From the NCBI RefSeq assembly GCF_949769195.1, contig NZ_OX458333.1, forward strand, positions 3,038,001 through 3,102,000: a DNA stretch of 64,000 nt, in the 5' to 3' direction. The notes under the pieces are model-generated. The model had not been told where the DNA came from and made no database searches. It saw only the letters and a list, made by a program, of their open reading frames with translations. The DNA is from Methylocaldum szegediense. Lineage in GTDB: Bacteria; Pseudomonadota; Gammaproteobacteria; Methylococcales; Methylococcaceae. The position numbers and the translations under genes are program-made. Positions 24,344 to 32,919 of this stretch are shown in pieces (the first letter of the stretch is position 1; each line of letters begins with the position of its first letter).

Positions 24344-27300
24344 ATGAAAGTCCTGCACTGCACATGGATCCCCGAGTGTACCGGCGAGTTCGTCCAACCG
24401 GGCGATATTTGGCTTTGGATCGAGCATGACGGCGAACCCGCCAACATCTCTGGAGCCGCGAACCGTCATCCTCGGCACCTTACCAAAGCTGAGCTGGTCG
24501 CTTTTCTCGAGGGAGAACTGGGGCTGGACGTCTCACCTTACGAGCGCCGATTTCACTTCGCGCCGCAGATTGTCCTGTTGCCGACGGTTGACGGTCGGCC
24601 GCTACCGAGCCCGGAGTTGGAAAGCGGGGCGGACGAAGACCCCACTGAAGCGGCTCTGACGGGCTGGGAAGTGGATGCCTATCGCTTGGCCCACCCTTTC
24701 AAACAACTCGGCGAACTGCGTTTTTTGTCGTCTTATCGGGCCTCGCAGACGAAAGCGGGCATTGATCTTTTGTTCTGGCATTACTTCACGCAGTCGCTGA
24801 AATCGGTGATTGTGAAGGATCGCTACATCCCGGCTCTGTTTTATCGATCGATGCCGCCGGACGGCTACGAAATCTATGCGGGCTGGGAAATCGTTTCCGA
24901 CAGCTACGAACGCTTGATTCAGGAGGCGGTTGCGCGGATGCCGCCAGTCTGCACATCCGCTGGCGGCCGTGTTTATGAGAGTTCGAGTCTGCTCAGGCAC
25001 TGTGGCGATGTTCTGGTGCATCGCACCGTTGTCCAGGCCGCTTCCGGCACCAAACTCGGGCGGAAGATCGAGGGTACGCTATTGAACGCCTGCCGAAACG
25101 GGGCGCCCGCCGGCCATCCGTGGAAGACCGACGAGGGCATCGAGCTTTACCGGCAATGGCTGGGCTGGCGGCGCAATCTGCTCGGACGGCGCGAGGAAGC
25201 GGACCTCGAGTTGGTGTTTCGTTTGCAGGAAGCATCCGACGAGAACGGTGCCTGGCGCTTGGAAATTCTGCTGTCGCCGCGCCGTGACCCGGCCCTGCGC
25301 TTGCCCCTGGCCGAATATTGGGTGCTGAGCGCCGAAAGGAAGAGGGTTTTCGTCGAGTCGCTTGGCGCGGATTTCGAGAAAAATTTGTTGCTGGGGCTGG
25401 GCCAGGCGGCCCGCATCTATCCCAAGCTTTGGGAGGGCCTGGACGAGGAGCGGCCCACCGGGGTCGATTTGACCCTGGAAGAGGCTTTCGCGTTTTTGCA
25501 GGAAGATGCTTGGGTTTTGGAAGATGCCGGATTTACCGTCATGGTGCCGACCTGGTGGACGCCGCAAGGCCGTCGGCGTGCCAGAATTCGTCTTTATGCC
25601 AGCCGTCGCAGCCCCTCCGACTCCGGTACCCGGCGCGAGTTGGGCGTACACAATCTGATCGCCTACCGTTACGAGCTGGCGTTGGGGACGGACACGATCG
25701 ACGAGGCGGAATGGGAGCGGCTGGTCGAAAGCAAGACGCCGCTGGTTCGGTTCCGCGGCCAATGGCTCACCCTGGATCGGGAAAAGATGCGCATGATGCT
25801 GGAGTTCTGGCGCAAGCACCGGAGCGAGGACGGTGGTATGAGTCTGCCGGAACTGATGCGGAAGACGGCGGAGGATTCGGATCTTTTCGAGATCGATCCG
25901 CAAGGGACTTTGCTGGAGATGCTGGAAAAGCTCCGTGACCACAGCCGTTTGCAGCCAGTAGACGATCCACCGGGCCTGGTCGCGCGGCTTCGGGATTATC
26001 AGCGGCGCGGGCTCGCCTGGCTCTGTTACCTCGAAAGCCTGGGGCTAAACGGTTGCCTTGCGGACGATATGGGTCTCGGTAAAACCGTGCAGGTCATCGC
26101 GCGTTTGGTCCAGGAGCGGGCTGAAGGGGATGGGCATGCGCCCACCTTGCTCGTCGTGCCGACTTCGGTGATCGGCAACTGGAAGAAAGAGCTCGAACGG
26201 TTCGCGCCTGGCCTTCGAGCCATGGTTCATCATGGCGGCGGACGTTATCGGGATGTCGCCCGGTTCCGGGAGATTTGTCTGGAGCACGATGCGGTGATCA
26301 CGTCCTACGCTCTAGTGCGACGGGACGAGAAACTGTTTTCCCAGATTCGGTGGGCGCGAATCGTGCTCGACGAGGCCCAGAATATCAAGAATCCGATGTC
26401 AGCCCAGACCAAAGCGGTTTTGAGGCTCAATGCTGACCACCGTCTGGCCTTGACCGGGACGCCGGTCGAAAACCGGCTGCTCGATCTCTGGTCGATCTTC
26501 AATTTTCTGAATCCTGGCTACCTGGGCAAGCAGAGCCAGTTCCGCCAGCGTTACGAGCTTCCGATTCAGCGCGACAACGATCCGGTCCAGACCGAAACCC
26601 TGAAACAATTGATCGAGCCTTTCGTCCTTCGACGGGTCAAGACCGACCCCAACATCATCAAGGACCTGCCCGACAAGGTCGAAAACAAACAATTCTGCCA
26701 CCTCTGCAAGGAGCAAGCCGCGCTTTACGAAGCAGTGGTGCGCGATGTGGAGGAGCGCCTATCGACGGCCGAGGGGATCGGGCGTCAAGGTCTGATGCTG
26801 TCAGCGCTGATGAGGCTCAAGCAGGTGTGCAATCATCCCGCCCAATTTTTGCGCGACGGCAGTGCGTTCACGCCAGAACGCTCACCGAAACTCGAACGGC
26901 TGCACGATATGTTGACCGACGTGATCGCGGAAACCGAAAGCGCTTTGGTGTTCACCCAATTCGCCGAGGTCGGCGATAGCTTATATAGATACCTGCGCAA
27001 CGCTTTAGGCTGCCCTGTGTTTTATCTGCATGGCGGAACGCCGCCGACCAAGCGCGAGCGGATGATCGCCGAGTTTCAAGACCCGGATACCGAGCCCGGC
27101 GTGTTCATCCTGTCTCTGAAGGCGGGCGGGGTGGGCATCACGCTGACCAAGGCCAACCATGTCTTTCATTTCGACCGTTGGTGGAACCCGGCAGTGGAAG
27201 ACCAGGCTACGGACCGCGCCTTTCGCATCGGCCAGCGTAAGAACGTGTTCGTGCACAAATTCATTACCATCGGGACTTTGGAAGAGCGCATAGACCGCAT

Positions 27301-27424
27301 GATCGAAGACAAGAAGCAGGTGGCTTCGCTGATCGTGGGAAACGACGAATCCTGGCTGACGCGACTGGACAACGAGGCTTTCAAGGCGCTTATCGCCCTG
27401 AACCGTCAAGCGGTGATGGAGTAG
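24344..27424 (+). CDS. SNF2-family DEAD/DEAH-type helicase
   Basis: 1,026 residues. The N-terminal 550 residues form the region found in bacterial SNF2 proteins; the ATPase begins near residue 545 (LRDYQRRGLAWL), with Walker A DDMGLGKTVQV, motif Ia VVPTSVIGNW, DEAQ box (VLDEAQNIKN), motif III ALTGTPVENRLLDLWSIFNF, then the helicase C lobe with LVFTQF, FILSLKAGGVGITLTKA and the closing DRAFRIGQ motif. SNF2 proteins translocate on double-stranded DNA to remodel protein-DNA complexes. The stop is followed after 3 bases by the SWIM gene, a common pairing. A TACAAT -10-like sequence lies about 38 bases upstream of the ATG. Confidence 0.92.
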   Translation: MKVLHCTWIPECTGEFVQPGDIWLWIEHDGEPANISGAANRHPRHLTKAELVAFLEGELGLDVSPYERRFHFAPQIVLLPTVDGRPLPSPELESGADEDPTEAALTGWEVDAYRLAHPFKQLGELRFLSSYRASQTKAGIDLLFWHYFTQSLKSVIVKDRYIPALFYRSMPPDGYEIYAGWEIVSDSYERLIQEAVARMPPVCTSAGGRVYESSSLLRHCGDVLVHRTVVQAASGTKLGRKIEGTLLNACRNGAPAGHPWKTDEGIELYRQWLGWRRNLLGRREEADLELVFRLQEASDENGAWRLEILLSPRRDPALRLPLAEYWVLSAERKRVFVESLGADFEKNLLLGLGQAARIYPKLWEGLDEERPTGVDLTLEEAFAFLQEDAWVLEDAGFTVMVPTWWTPQGRRRARIRLYASRRSPSDSGTRRELGVHNLIAYRYELALGTDTIDEAEWERLVESKTPLVRFRGQWLTLDREKMRMMLEFWRKHRSEDGGMSLPELMRKTAEDSDLFEIDPQGTLLEMLEKLRDHSRLQPVDDPPGLVARLRDYQRRGLAWLCYLESLGLNGCLADDMGLGKTVQVIARLVQERAEGDGHAPTLLVVPTSVIGNWKKELERFAPGLRAMVHHGGGRYRDVARFREICLEHDAVITSYALVRRDEKLFSQIRWARIVLDEAQNIKNPMSAQTKAVLRLNADHRLALTGTPVENRLLDLWSIFNFLNPGYLGKQSQFRQRYELPIQRDNDPVQTETLKQLIEPFVLRRVKTDPNIIKDLPDKVENKQFCHLCKEQAALYEAVVRDVEERLSTAEGIGRQGLMLSALMRLKQVCNHPAQFLRDGSAFTPERSPKLERLHDMLTDVIAETESALVFTQFAEVGDSLYRYLRNALGCPVFYLHGGTPPTKRERMIAEFQDPDTEPGVFILSLKAGGVGITLTKANHVFHFDRWWNPAVEDQATDRAFRIGQRKNVFVHKFITIGTLEERIDRMIEDKKQVASLIVGNDESWLTRLDNEAFKALIALNRQAVME

Positions 27425-27427
27425 CTC

Positions 27428-28267
27428 ATGGGCAAGATTGGGAAGACCTGGTGGGGCCAGCGGTTCATCGAAGCGATGGAGACGTTCACCGATCCGAAGC
27501 GGCTGATGCGCGGGCGCCAGTATCTCAGCACGCATCGCATTCTCGGGTGGCGCGTCGAGCGCAACAGGGTTCTGGCGCGCGTGCGGGGACGGATGAGCCC
27601 CTACCTGGGATTTTACGAGGAGCCCATCTACGAAATACAAATCGAATTCTCGCAGTTGCCGGAGTCGGCCTGGGACAGCGCGATCCAGCTGATCGGCAGC
27701 CGCGTGGGATTTCTCGCCCGCTTGTTGCTCAACGAAATGCCCGACGAGATCGAAAAGCCTTTTGAGGCGTTTGATGTCCATCTTCTGCCGAGGAGCCGCA
27801 AAGACATCAAGACCGACTGTTCCTGTCCCGATCCCGAGAATCCGTGCAAGCACATTGCAGCGCTGTATTACCTGCTGGCCTCGCGCCTGGATCACGACCC
27901 TTTTCTTTTGTTTGAACTGCGGGGGCTCCCCCGCTCCGAACTCGCCCGGCGGCTCCAGCACACACCGCTGGGGGCAGCGCTGGCCACGGCCTTGACGGAA
28001 AACGGGGGTGAGTTATGTTCAGCGGAGTCCTACTTCAGCCGTCCCGCTGAACTCGCCGCGCCCGAAACCGTCGTTCCCAGGGATTACTGGCGTGGCGCCA
28101 AAAAACTGCCCTCCGGTGTGGAACCCCCGGAACCTGCCCCGGTCTCGGGCATTCTAGTCAAGAAAGGGGGCGATTTTCCGCCGTTTTGGCCCAAAGACGT
28201 GTCTTTCGTCGAGGTGATGGATGCGTTTTACGAGCAGGTCAGAAAAAAGGCGAAGGATTGGATGTGA
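27428..28267 (+). CDS. SWIM zinc-finger protein, SNF2 partner
   Basis: 279 residues. A SWIM zinc-binding motif lies near residues 135-150: C-S-C-x(n)-C-K-H (TDCSCPDPENPCKHIAALYY), the CxCxnCxH pattern. The N-terminal KTWWGQRFIEAMETFTDP is the usual start of the bacterial SWIM proteins encoded beside SNF2 helicases. The SWIM module probably binds DNA or protein and guides the helicase. It starts 3 bases after the SNF2 stop, so the two are co-expressed. Confidence 0.9.
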   Translation: MGKIGKTWWGQRFIEAMETFTDPKRLMRGRQYLSTHRILGWRVERNRVLARVRGRMSPYLGFYEEPIYEIQIEFSQLPESAWDSAIQLIGSRVGFLARLLLNEMPDEIEKPFEAFDVHLLPRSRKDIKTDCSCPDPENPCKHIAALYYLLASRLDHDPFLLFELRGLPRSELARRLQHTPLGAALATALTENGGELCSAESYFSRPAELAAPETVVPRDYWRGAKKLPSGVEPPEPAPVSGILVKKGGDFPPFWPKDVSFVEVMDAFYEQVRKKAKDWM

Positions 28268-28401
28268 TCCAGCGCTACGCGTCTTGAACGAGCGGATTGC
28301 TTCCTTGTTTTTTTTAGGTGCTATACGATTATGTGTTCGCGAAGCATTTTGCGTATCGCGAGATCCCCAGCTTGAGCGCCGACGTGGCGCCGGAGTGAAC
28401 T

Positions 28402-28890
28402 ATGAAGCAGCTTATTCTGGCGATCATCGGTATTTTGCCTCTTGCGACACCCGTAACGGGTGGGGCGAACGAGCGCATTGCCATGCGGCAGAGCGAGGCA
28501 GGCACGTTCTACATCCCGGTCCACATCGAAGGCGTAGGCGCCACGGATTTTCTAGTCGACACCGGCTCCAGTCATACCACCATCAACGAGGCGACCTTGG
28601 CGGTCCTGAAGGCCAACGGTATGGCTAAATATGCCTACGACATCAAGGGTGTCATGGTGGATGGAGCGGTCAAGGTTGTGCCGGTTTATTCGATTCGCTC
28701 CATCGACATCGGTCATCTTTGCGTGCTGAAGGATGTGGAAGCGGCCGTGTTTCCGGGGGAGAGCCGGCAGATTCTCGGTCTGAGCGCCTTGAGCAAGGTC
28801 TCCTCCGTGGTATTCACCATGTCTCCGCCGTCCTTGCAACTTCACGACTGTGACGGTGGCAGTACGCGAACGGCGGTTAGCGCACCGTGA
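28402..28890 (+). CDS. Secreted retropepsin-like aspartic protease
   Basis: 162 residues with a signal peptide (MKQLILAIIGILPLATPVTG) and a single retroviral-type aspartic protease domain: catalytic D53-T-G-S-S (FLVDTGSSHTTI), a flap-like segment and the second-half QILGLSALSKV (family ILG motif). Such proteins dimerise to form one active site. GGAG lies 7 bases before the ATG. The substrate is unknown. The C-terminus is short and ends soon after the last strand. Confidence 0.82.
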   Translation: MKQLILAIIGILPLATPVTGGANERIAMRQSEAGTFYIPVHIEGVGATDFLVDTGSSHTTINEATLAVLKANGMAKYAYDIKGVMVDGAVKVVPVYSIRSIDIGHLCVLKDVEAAVFPGESRQILGLSALSKVSSVVFTMSPPSLQLHDCDGGSTRTAVSAP

Positions 28891-29072
28891 TGACACTCAT
28901 CACGCCCGTTACAGCCGCCTAGCGTATAGGGGTAAGTACCAAAGCTTGCTCTACACGCTCATGCTTGGCTTACGCGGCTCGTCGCCGCGCCGGGATGTCC
29001 TTTCCTGGATCGAGCCGGCCTGTACGCAGATACAATTGATCCGCCAGCTCACCTGGCGGAACGATCGGCCCA

Positions 29073-29351
29073 TCAAGGCCGAGTTTTCTTTTCTGTCCTG
29101 CCGAGTACCTGCAGCTGATTGAGGCTTGCCGGCCATTCCTGGTACCTATTCTTCGACGGTGTTTCGACCGTGGCTTCGAAGCGGGCGAATTCACCGATCT
29201 TTGCCAGCCAGCGACCTAGCAGGCGTTGCTGGTGGACGGTTGCCGGAAATCGCTCGGTGTCCTTTCGGTCCATAGCGGAAACATCCGCGGCAAGACCATT
29301 TCCCGCCATCAGAGCCAAGGTGGCTGTAAGAACAACTCGCTTGATATCCAT
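29073..29351 (-). CDS. Small secreted protein divergent from LysR gene
   Basis: 92 residues with a clear Sec signal peptide (IKRVVLTATLALMAGNGLAA) and a short hydrophilic mature part of about 70 residues without cysteines. A good ribosome site TGGAGG stands 7 bases before the ATG. No known domain was recognised. It faces the LysR gene across a 149-base AT-rich spacer, the standard arrangement for a regulator and its target, so control by that LysR protein is likely but unproven. Confidence 0.7.
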   Translation of the reverse strand: MDIKRVVLTATLALMAGNGLAADVSAMDRKDTERFPATVHQQRLLGRWLAKIGEFARFEATVETPSKNRYQEWPASLNQLQVLGRTEKKTRP

Positions 29352-29500
29352 ACAAGAACCTCCAGTTAATTCAACGCTTAATGACTCAATATCACTGTCG
29401 TTACAGTTTCATTCGGACGGCTTTACGATAGAAAGTTTCCAATTAAGATACAAACGATAAATTATCATCTGATTGTTTACCAAAGCTAATCCGAAGGCAG

Positions 29501-30481
29501 ATGAATAATCGTTTACCTCCATTGAATGCGCTTCGCGCTTTCGAAGCCGCTGCTAGGCATCTGAGTTTCAAAAAGGCCGCCGATGAATTGCACGTTACAC
29601 CCGCCGCGATCAGCCATCAAATCAAAGCCCTTGAAGACCATCTCGGAGTCCGCCTTTTTCATCGCGGCAACCGGACACTCGCTCTGACGCCGGTGGCGCA
29701 GGCTTCTTTGGGTAAGCTTCGCGGAGGCTTTGCGCAGCTTGCCGCGGCGGTCGAGGACATGCGCACTTACGACAAGGCGTCGGTCCTCAGCGTGAGTGTC
29801 ACGCCCTCGTTCGCCAATAAGTGGTTGATGCCGCGGCTGCATCGCTTCATCGCCAAGTACCCGGATATCGAAGTCAGAATCACGGCCAGCACGAAACTGG
29901 TCGATGCCCAGACCATGACTCTGCTTCAGGACAGGGAACTCGAAGATGTCGAACTGGGCGCCATCGACGTGACGATCCGCTTCGGCTCAGGGTACTATCC
30001 TGGGTTTCAGGTAGAGAAGCTGTCCCCCTCGACTGTCGTTCCGGTTTGCAGTCCCACATTGCTAGAGGGTGATCATCCGCTGCGGGAACCGTCGGATTTG
30101 GTCCACCATACTCTGCTGCACGTCGACCCCATCTACCGCTTTGAGTACCAGTCATATTGGGAAATCTGGCTGGAAGCTGTGGGCCTTAAGGGCGAGATCG
30201 ATCCCGTCCGCGGGTTGCATTTCAATCATGCTTACCTGGCCCTGGAAGCCGCCGTCGACGGGTTAGGAGTCGCCTTGACGCAATCCATACTGGCGGCCTC
30301 TGATATCATGGCAGGACGGCTTGTTGCGCCATTTCCGCAAAAGCTGTCCATGGACTTCACCTATTACCTGGTATACACCGCGGAAACGGCTCAGCGGCCG
30401 AGCTTGGTCGCCTTTCGCCAATGGCTGTTGGATGAAATCGAGAGCATGGGTTCGTCGGAGTTCGCCGGCGTTTTGCTGTGA
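29501..30481 (+). CDS. LysR-family regulator, GcvA-like
   Basis: 326 residues. An N-terminal winged helix-turn-helix (LNALRAFEAAARHLSFKKAA; VTPAAISHQIKALEDHLGV; LFHRGNRTLALT) is followed by a periplasmic-binding-fold effector domain (VSVTPSFANKWLMPRLHRF, DVTIRFGSGYYPGF, GLGVALTQSILAA). The N-terminal sequence is close to the GcvA subgroup, which controls glycine cleavage in E. coli, but many members regulate other genes. No gcv genes are present; the likely target is the divergent small secreted protein. Confidence 0.9.
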   Translation: MNNRLPPLNALRAFEAAARHLSFKKAADELHVTPAAISHQIKALEDHLGVRLFHRGNRTLALTPVAQASLGKLRGGFAQLAAAVEDMRTYDKASVLSVSVTPSFANKWLMPRLHRFIAKYPDIEVRITASTKLVDAQTMTLLQDRELEDVELGAIDVTIRFGSGYYPGFQVEKLSPSTVVPVCSPTLLEGDHPLREPSDLVHHTLLHVDPIYRFEYQSYWEIWLEAVGLKGEIDPVRGLHFNHAYLALEAAVDGLGVALTQSILAASDIMAGRLVAPFPQKLSMDFTYYLVYTAETAQRPSLVAFRQWLLDEIESMGSSEFAGVLL

Positions 30482-30566
30482 CCAAATCGATGTTTCCACC
30501 CCAGAGACCGTCGGAGTCTGGCCGGCCTTTTCGATTTCCTGAGAACGGACGGTAGCGTTTTGAAGC

Positions 30567-30590
30567 GAAGGGAGCCCCTTCAAATTTTTT
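30567..30590 (+). terminator. Rho-independent terminator of the LysR gene
   Basis: GAAGGG - AGC - CCCTTC followed by AAATTTTTT, about 85 bases after the LysR stop. It overlaps the last codons of the convergent kinase gene. Confidence 0.55.
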
Positions 30591-32526
30591 CGATTTTTTC
30601 CTGTGCGGTGACAATGGGCGTCAGATGAGGCCCTTGCAACACCTTCCGAAGATCGTCGGGGGCGATAGGCTTTACCAGATGATAATCGAAGCCCGAGGCC
30701 ATAGAGCGTTGCCGGTCCTCGGTTTGCCCGTAGCCCGTGACGGCGACGAGGACTGCCGGCCGGCGGTCGTCCTCCCGCACGCAACGGGCGACCTCGTAGC
30801 CGTCCATATCCGGTAAGCCGATATTGAGCAGTATGACATCGGGGAGATATTCCCGGTACATGTCCAGGGCGGTCTTGCCGTCGTGCGCGATCCTGGTCTC
30901 GTGGCCCCACATGCCTAGTAGCCGAGCCACCGAATCCGCCGCATCCCGGTTATCGTCCACAATCAGGACGCGCAGTCCCTCCGCTTCTTGCGCGATGCTA
31001 ACACCGCGGCAATCGGATATCGGGCTGATCTGCTCCGACAGGCGCGGAAGGTAGATCGTGAACTCGCTGCCTTGACCCGGACCGGCACTATACGCCTCTA
31101 TCCGACCCCGATGCAGTTCCACCAGGCTGCGAACGAGGGCAAGTCCTATTCCCAGGCCCCCTTGGGAACGACCAATACCGTGCTGGCCTTGGGTGAACGG
31201 TTCAAAGATATGGGATAAAGCTTCTTGGGCAATGCCGATGCCATTGTCACGTACCGCTATTTTCACCTCGTCGCCGCTTTCTCGGATGGATACCCGGATT
31301 TCCCCGCCGTCCGGCGTGTACTTGACGGCATTGGTCAGCAAATTGTCGATCATTTGGGTTAAGCGTACGTCATCGCCTTCGACATAGAGTGGATGCGCAG
31401 GCAGGTCCCGGATCAGCTCGTGGCGGTGTGCCGCAGCGGAACTGCGGTGACTCTCTACCACCTGAGCTGCGACGACAACCACATCGACAGGCCGCATGTC
31501 GAGGTTGATTTTTCCCCGCGCAAGCCGCGACACATCCAGAAGATCATCCACCAATCGGACCAAATGCCGGACTTGCCGCTCGATCATATCGATCGGCGCC
31601 TGCAGATCGGGGGCATTGCGGGCTTCGTTGCGCAGGATGTGCACGGCATTGCTGATCGGCGCCAGAGGATTCCGGAACTCATGGGCGAGCACTGCCAGGA
31701 ACTCGTCCTTACGGCGGTTTGCCTCACGCAGTGCGTCCTGCTGGTGCTTATCGTGTTCGATGTCCGTTGCCATGATGATCCATTTGACAATGTCACCGCG
31801 GGTCTTGCGGATGGGAACGCCTTGCCAGCGAAACCAACAGTAAAGTCCATCGTGACGCCGCAAACGGTATTCCACGGTAAACGGCTGTCCCCGGGAGGCT
31901 GCTTCCGTCCATGCTTTAATCGCCGCAGCCCGATCATCCGGGTGCATGGTCTCGACCCAGCCTCGTCTGAGCGACATAAGTGCCGATATGCCGGTGAACT
32001 TTAAGAAATAGTCATTGACGTATTCGCATTTGCCATCGGCTCTCCAGATCGAGAGGATCGCCGGTACCATCTCCGTTAGCAGGGCGTAGCGCGCTTCGCG
32101 TTCGTGCCTAATGACCTCGATAAGTCGCTGTTCCGTCAGATCGGTGGTAACGCTGGTGAAACTGCGCAAACGGTGGGCTGTGTCGTGCACCGCTGTTAGC
32201 CTGGAGTACGCCCAGAAACGCGTTCCGTCTTTGCGTAAGCGCCAGCTCTCCTCCTCAAACACTCCCCGCGCCGTCGCAATCGCCAAATCCCGTTCCGGCT
32301 TGCCCCGTTCGACGTCTTCATGGGGATAAAAACAAGCATGAGACCGGCCGAGGATTTCGTCGGCCCGGTAACCCTGGATTCGCTCAGCGCCGCGATTCCA
32401 ACTGCGTACCCGTCCCTCAGGATCGAGCATGAAGATCGCCTGGCCATCAATGCCTTCGATTAGCGATTTGCACAGATCCAACCTCCCGACAGAAGTCTTC
32501 TTGTTGTTGGCCCAGTTGTACGACAT
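30580..32526 (-). CDS. Hybrid sensor histidine kinase with degenerate receiver
   Basis: About 648 residues, cytoplasmic: PAS (20-130; FMLDPEGRVRSWNRGAERIQ), a second PAS/PAC (150-270; WRADGKCEYVNDYFLKFTG), HisKA with VLAHEFRNPLAP, HATPase (NLLTNAVKY, RDNGIGI, GGLGIGLALV) and a C-terminal receiver. The receiver keeps VDDN, VTGYG and LVKP but the phospho-acceptor position reads LLNIGLPDMDG, with Asn (AAT codon) where Asp is expected. It therefore cannot be phosphorylated in the normal way. The ATG at 32526 was chosen; an in-frame TTG at 32574 would add 16 residues. It is closely related in architecture to the kinase half of the 10473-14606 protein. Confidence 0.9.
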   Translation of the reverse strand: MSYNWANNKKTSVGRLDLCKSLIEGIDGQAIFMLDPEGRVRSWNRGAERIQGYRADEILGRSHACFYPHEDVERGKPERDLAIATARGVFEEESWRLRKDGTRFWAYSRLTAVHDTAHRLRSFTSVTTDLTEQRLIEVIRHEREARYALLTEMVPAILSIWRADGKCEYVNDYFLKFTGISALMSLRRGWVETMHPDDRAAAIKAWTEAASRGQPFTVEYRLRRHDGLYCWFRWQGVPIRKTRGDIVKWIIMATDIEHDKHQQDALREANRRKDEFLAVLAHEFRNPLAPISNAVHILRNEARNAPDLQAPIDMIERQVRHLVRLVDDLLDVSRLARGKINLDMRPVDVVVVAAQVVESHRSSAAAHRHELIRDLPAHPLYVEGDDVRLTQMIDNLLTNAVKYTPDGGEIRVSIRESGDEVKIAVRDNGIGIAQEALSHIFEPFTQGQHGIGRSQGGLGIGLALVRSLVELHRGRIEAYSAGPGQGSEFTIYLPRLSEQISPISDCRGVSIAQEAEGLRVLIVDDNRDAADSVARLLGMWGHETRIAHDGKTALDMYREYLPDVILLNIGLPDMDGYEVARCVREDDRRPAVLVAVTGYGQTEDRQRSMASGFDYHLVKPIAPDDLRKVLQGPHLTPIVTAQEKIEKI

Positions 32527-32919
32527 GTATCGACTCACTTTTTCAAAGACGGCGTCGTGGTCTCGTATCCGCAAAAGCGAAACCTGAAACCACTCGGCGC
32601 CAACATAGCGATTGTCTCTTTTTGCAGCGTTTACGATGACGCTTGATTAGTCGGGGAGCTCTTCCGACTAGCGAGGTCCCACAAAAACCTGCGGTACGAA
32701 GGCCCGATAAGTAACGAATCAAGCCGAGAAGCTCCTATTATAAGAATTAAGAAGAATACGGAGTGGTATTTGCTTCTTCGCTGTCTGCATCGGCCGCACA
32801 CTCAAAACGGTGTCAACCAGACCGAAGATCCGGGTAGTTTGCATAATAATCCAGAAACATCGGAACGCTGGGCGGCATTTCAGATGGTGCTAATCCAACG
32901 ATCAGCCAGTGAGTGTCGT
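32527..32919. other. Intergenic region upstream of the hybrid kinase
   Basis: About 390 bases without a credible gene. It contains a 7-bp inverted repeat (TAGTCGG/CCGACTA around 32649-32671) and an AT-rich patch near 32735-32765 that could hold the kinase promoter; no hexamers are convincing. Confidence 0.4.

Noticed and set aside
25079-25942. 287-codon minus-strand frame
   Set aside because: Antisense to the SNF2 helicase; no ribosome site or domain.
27005-27961. 318-codon minus-strand frame
   Set aside because: Crosses the SNF2/SWIM boundary on the opposite strand; a shadow.
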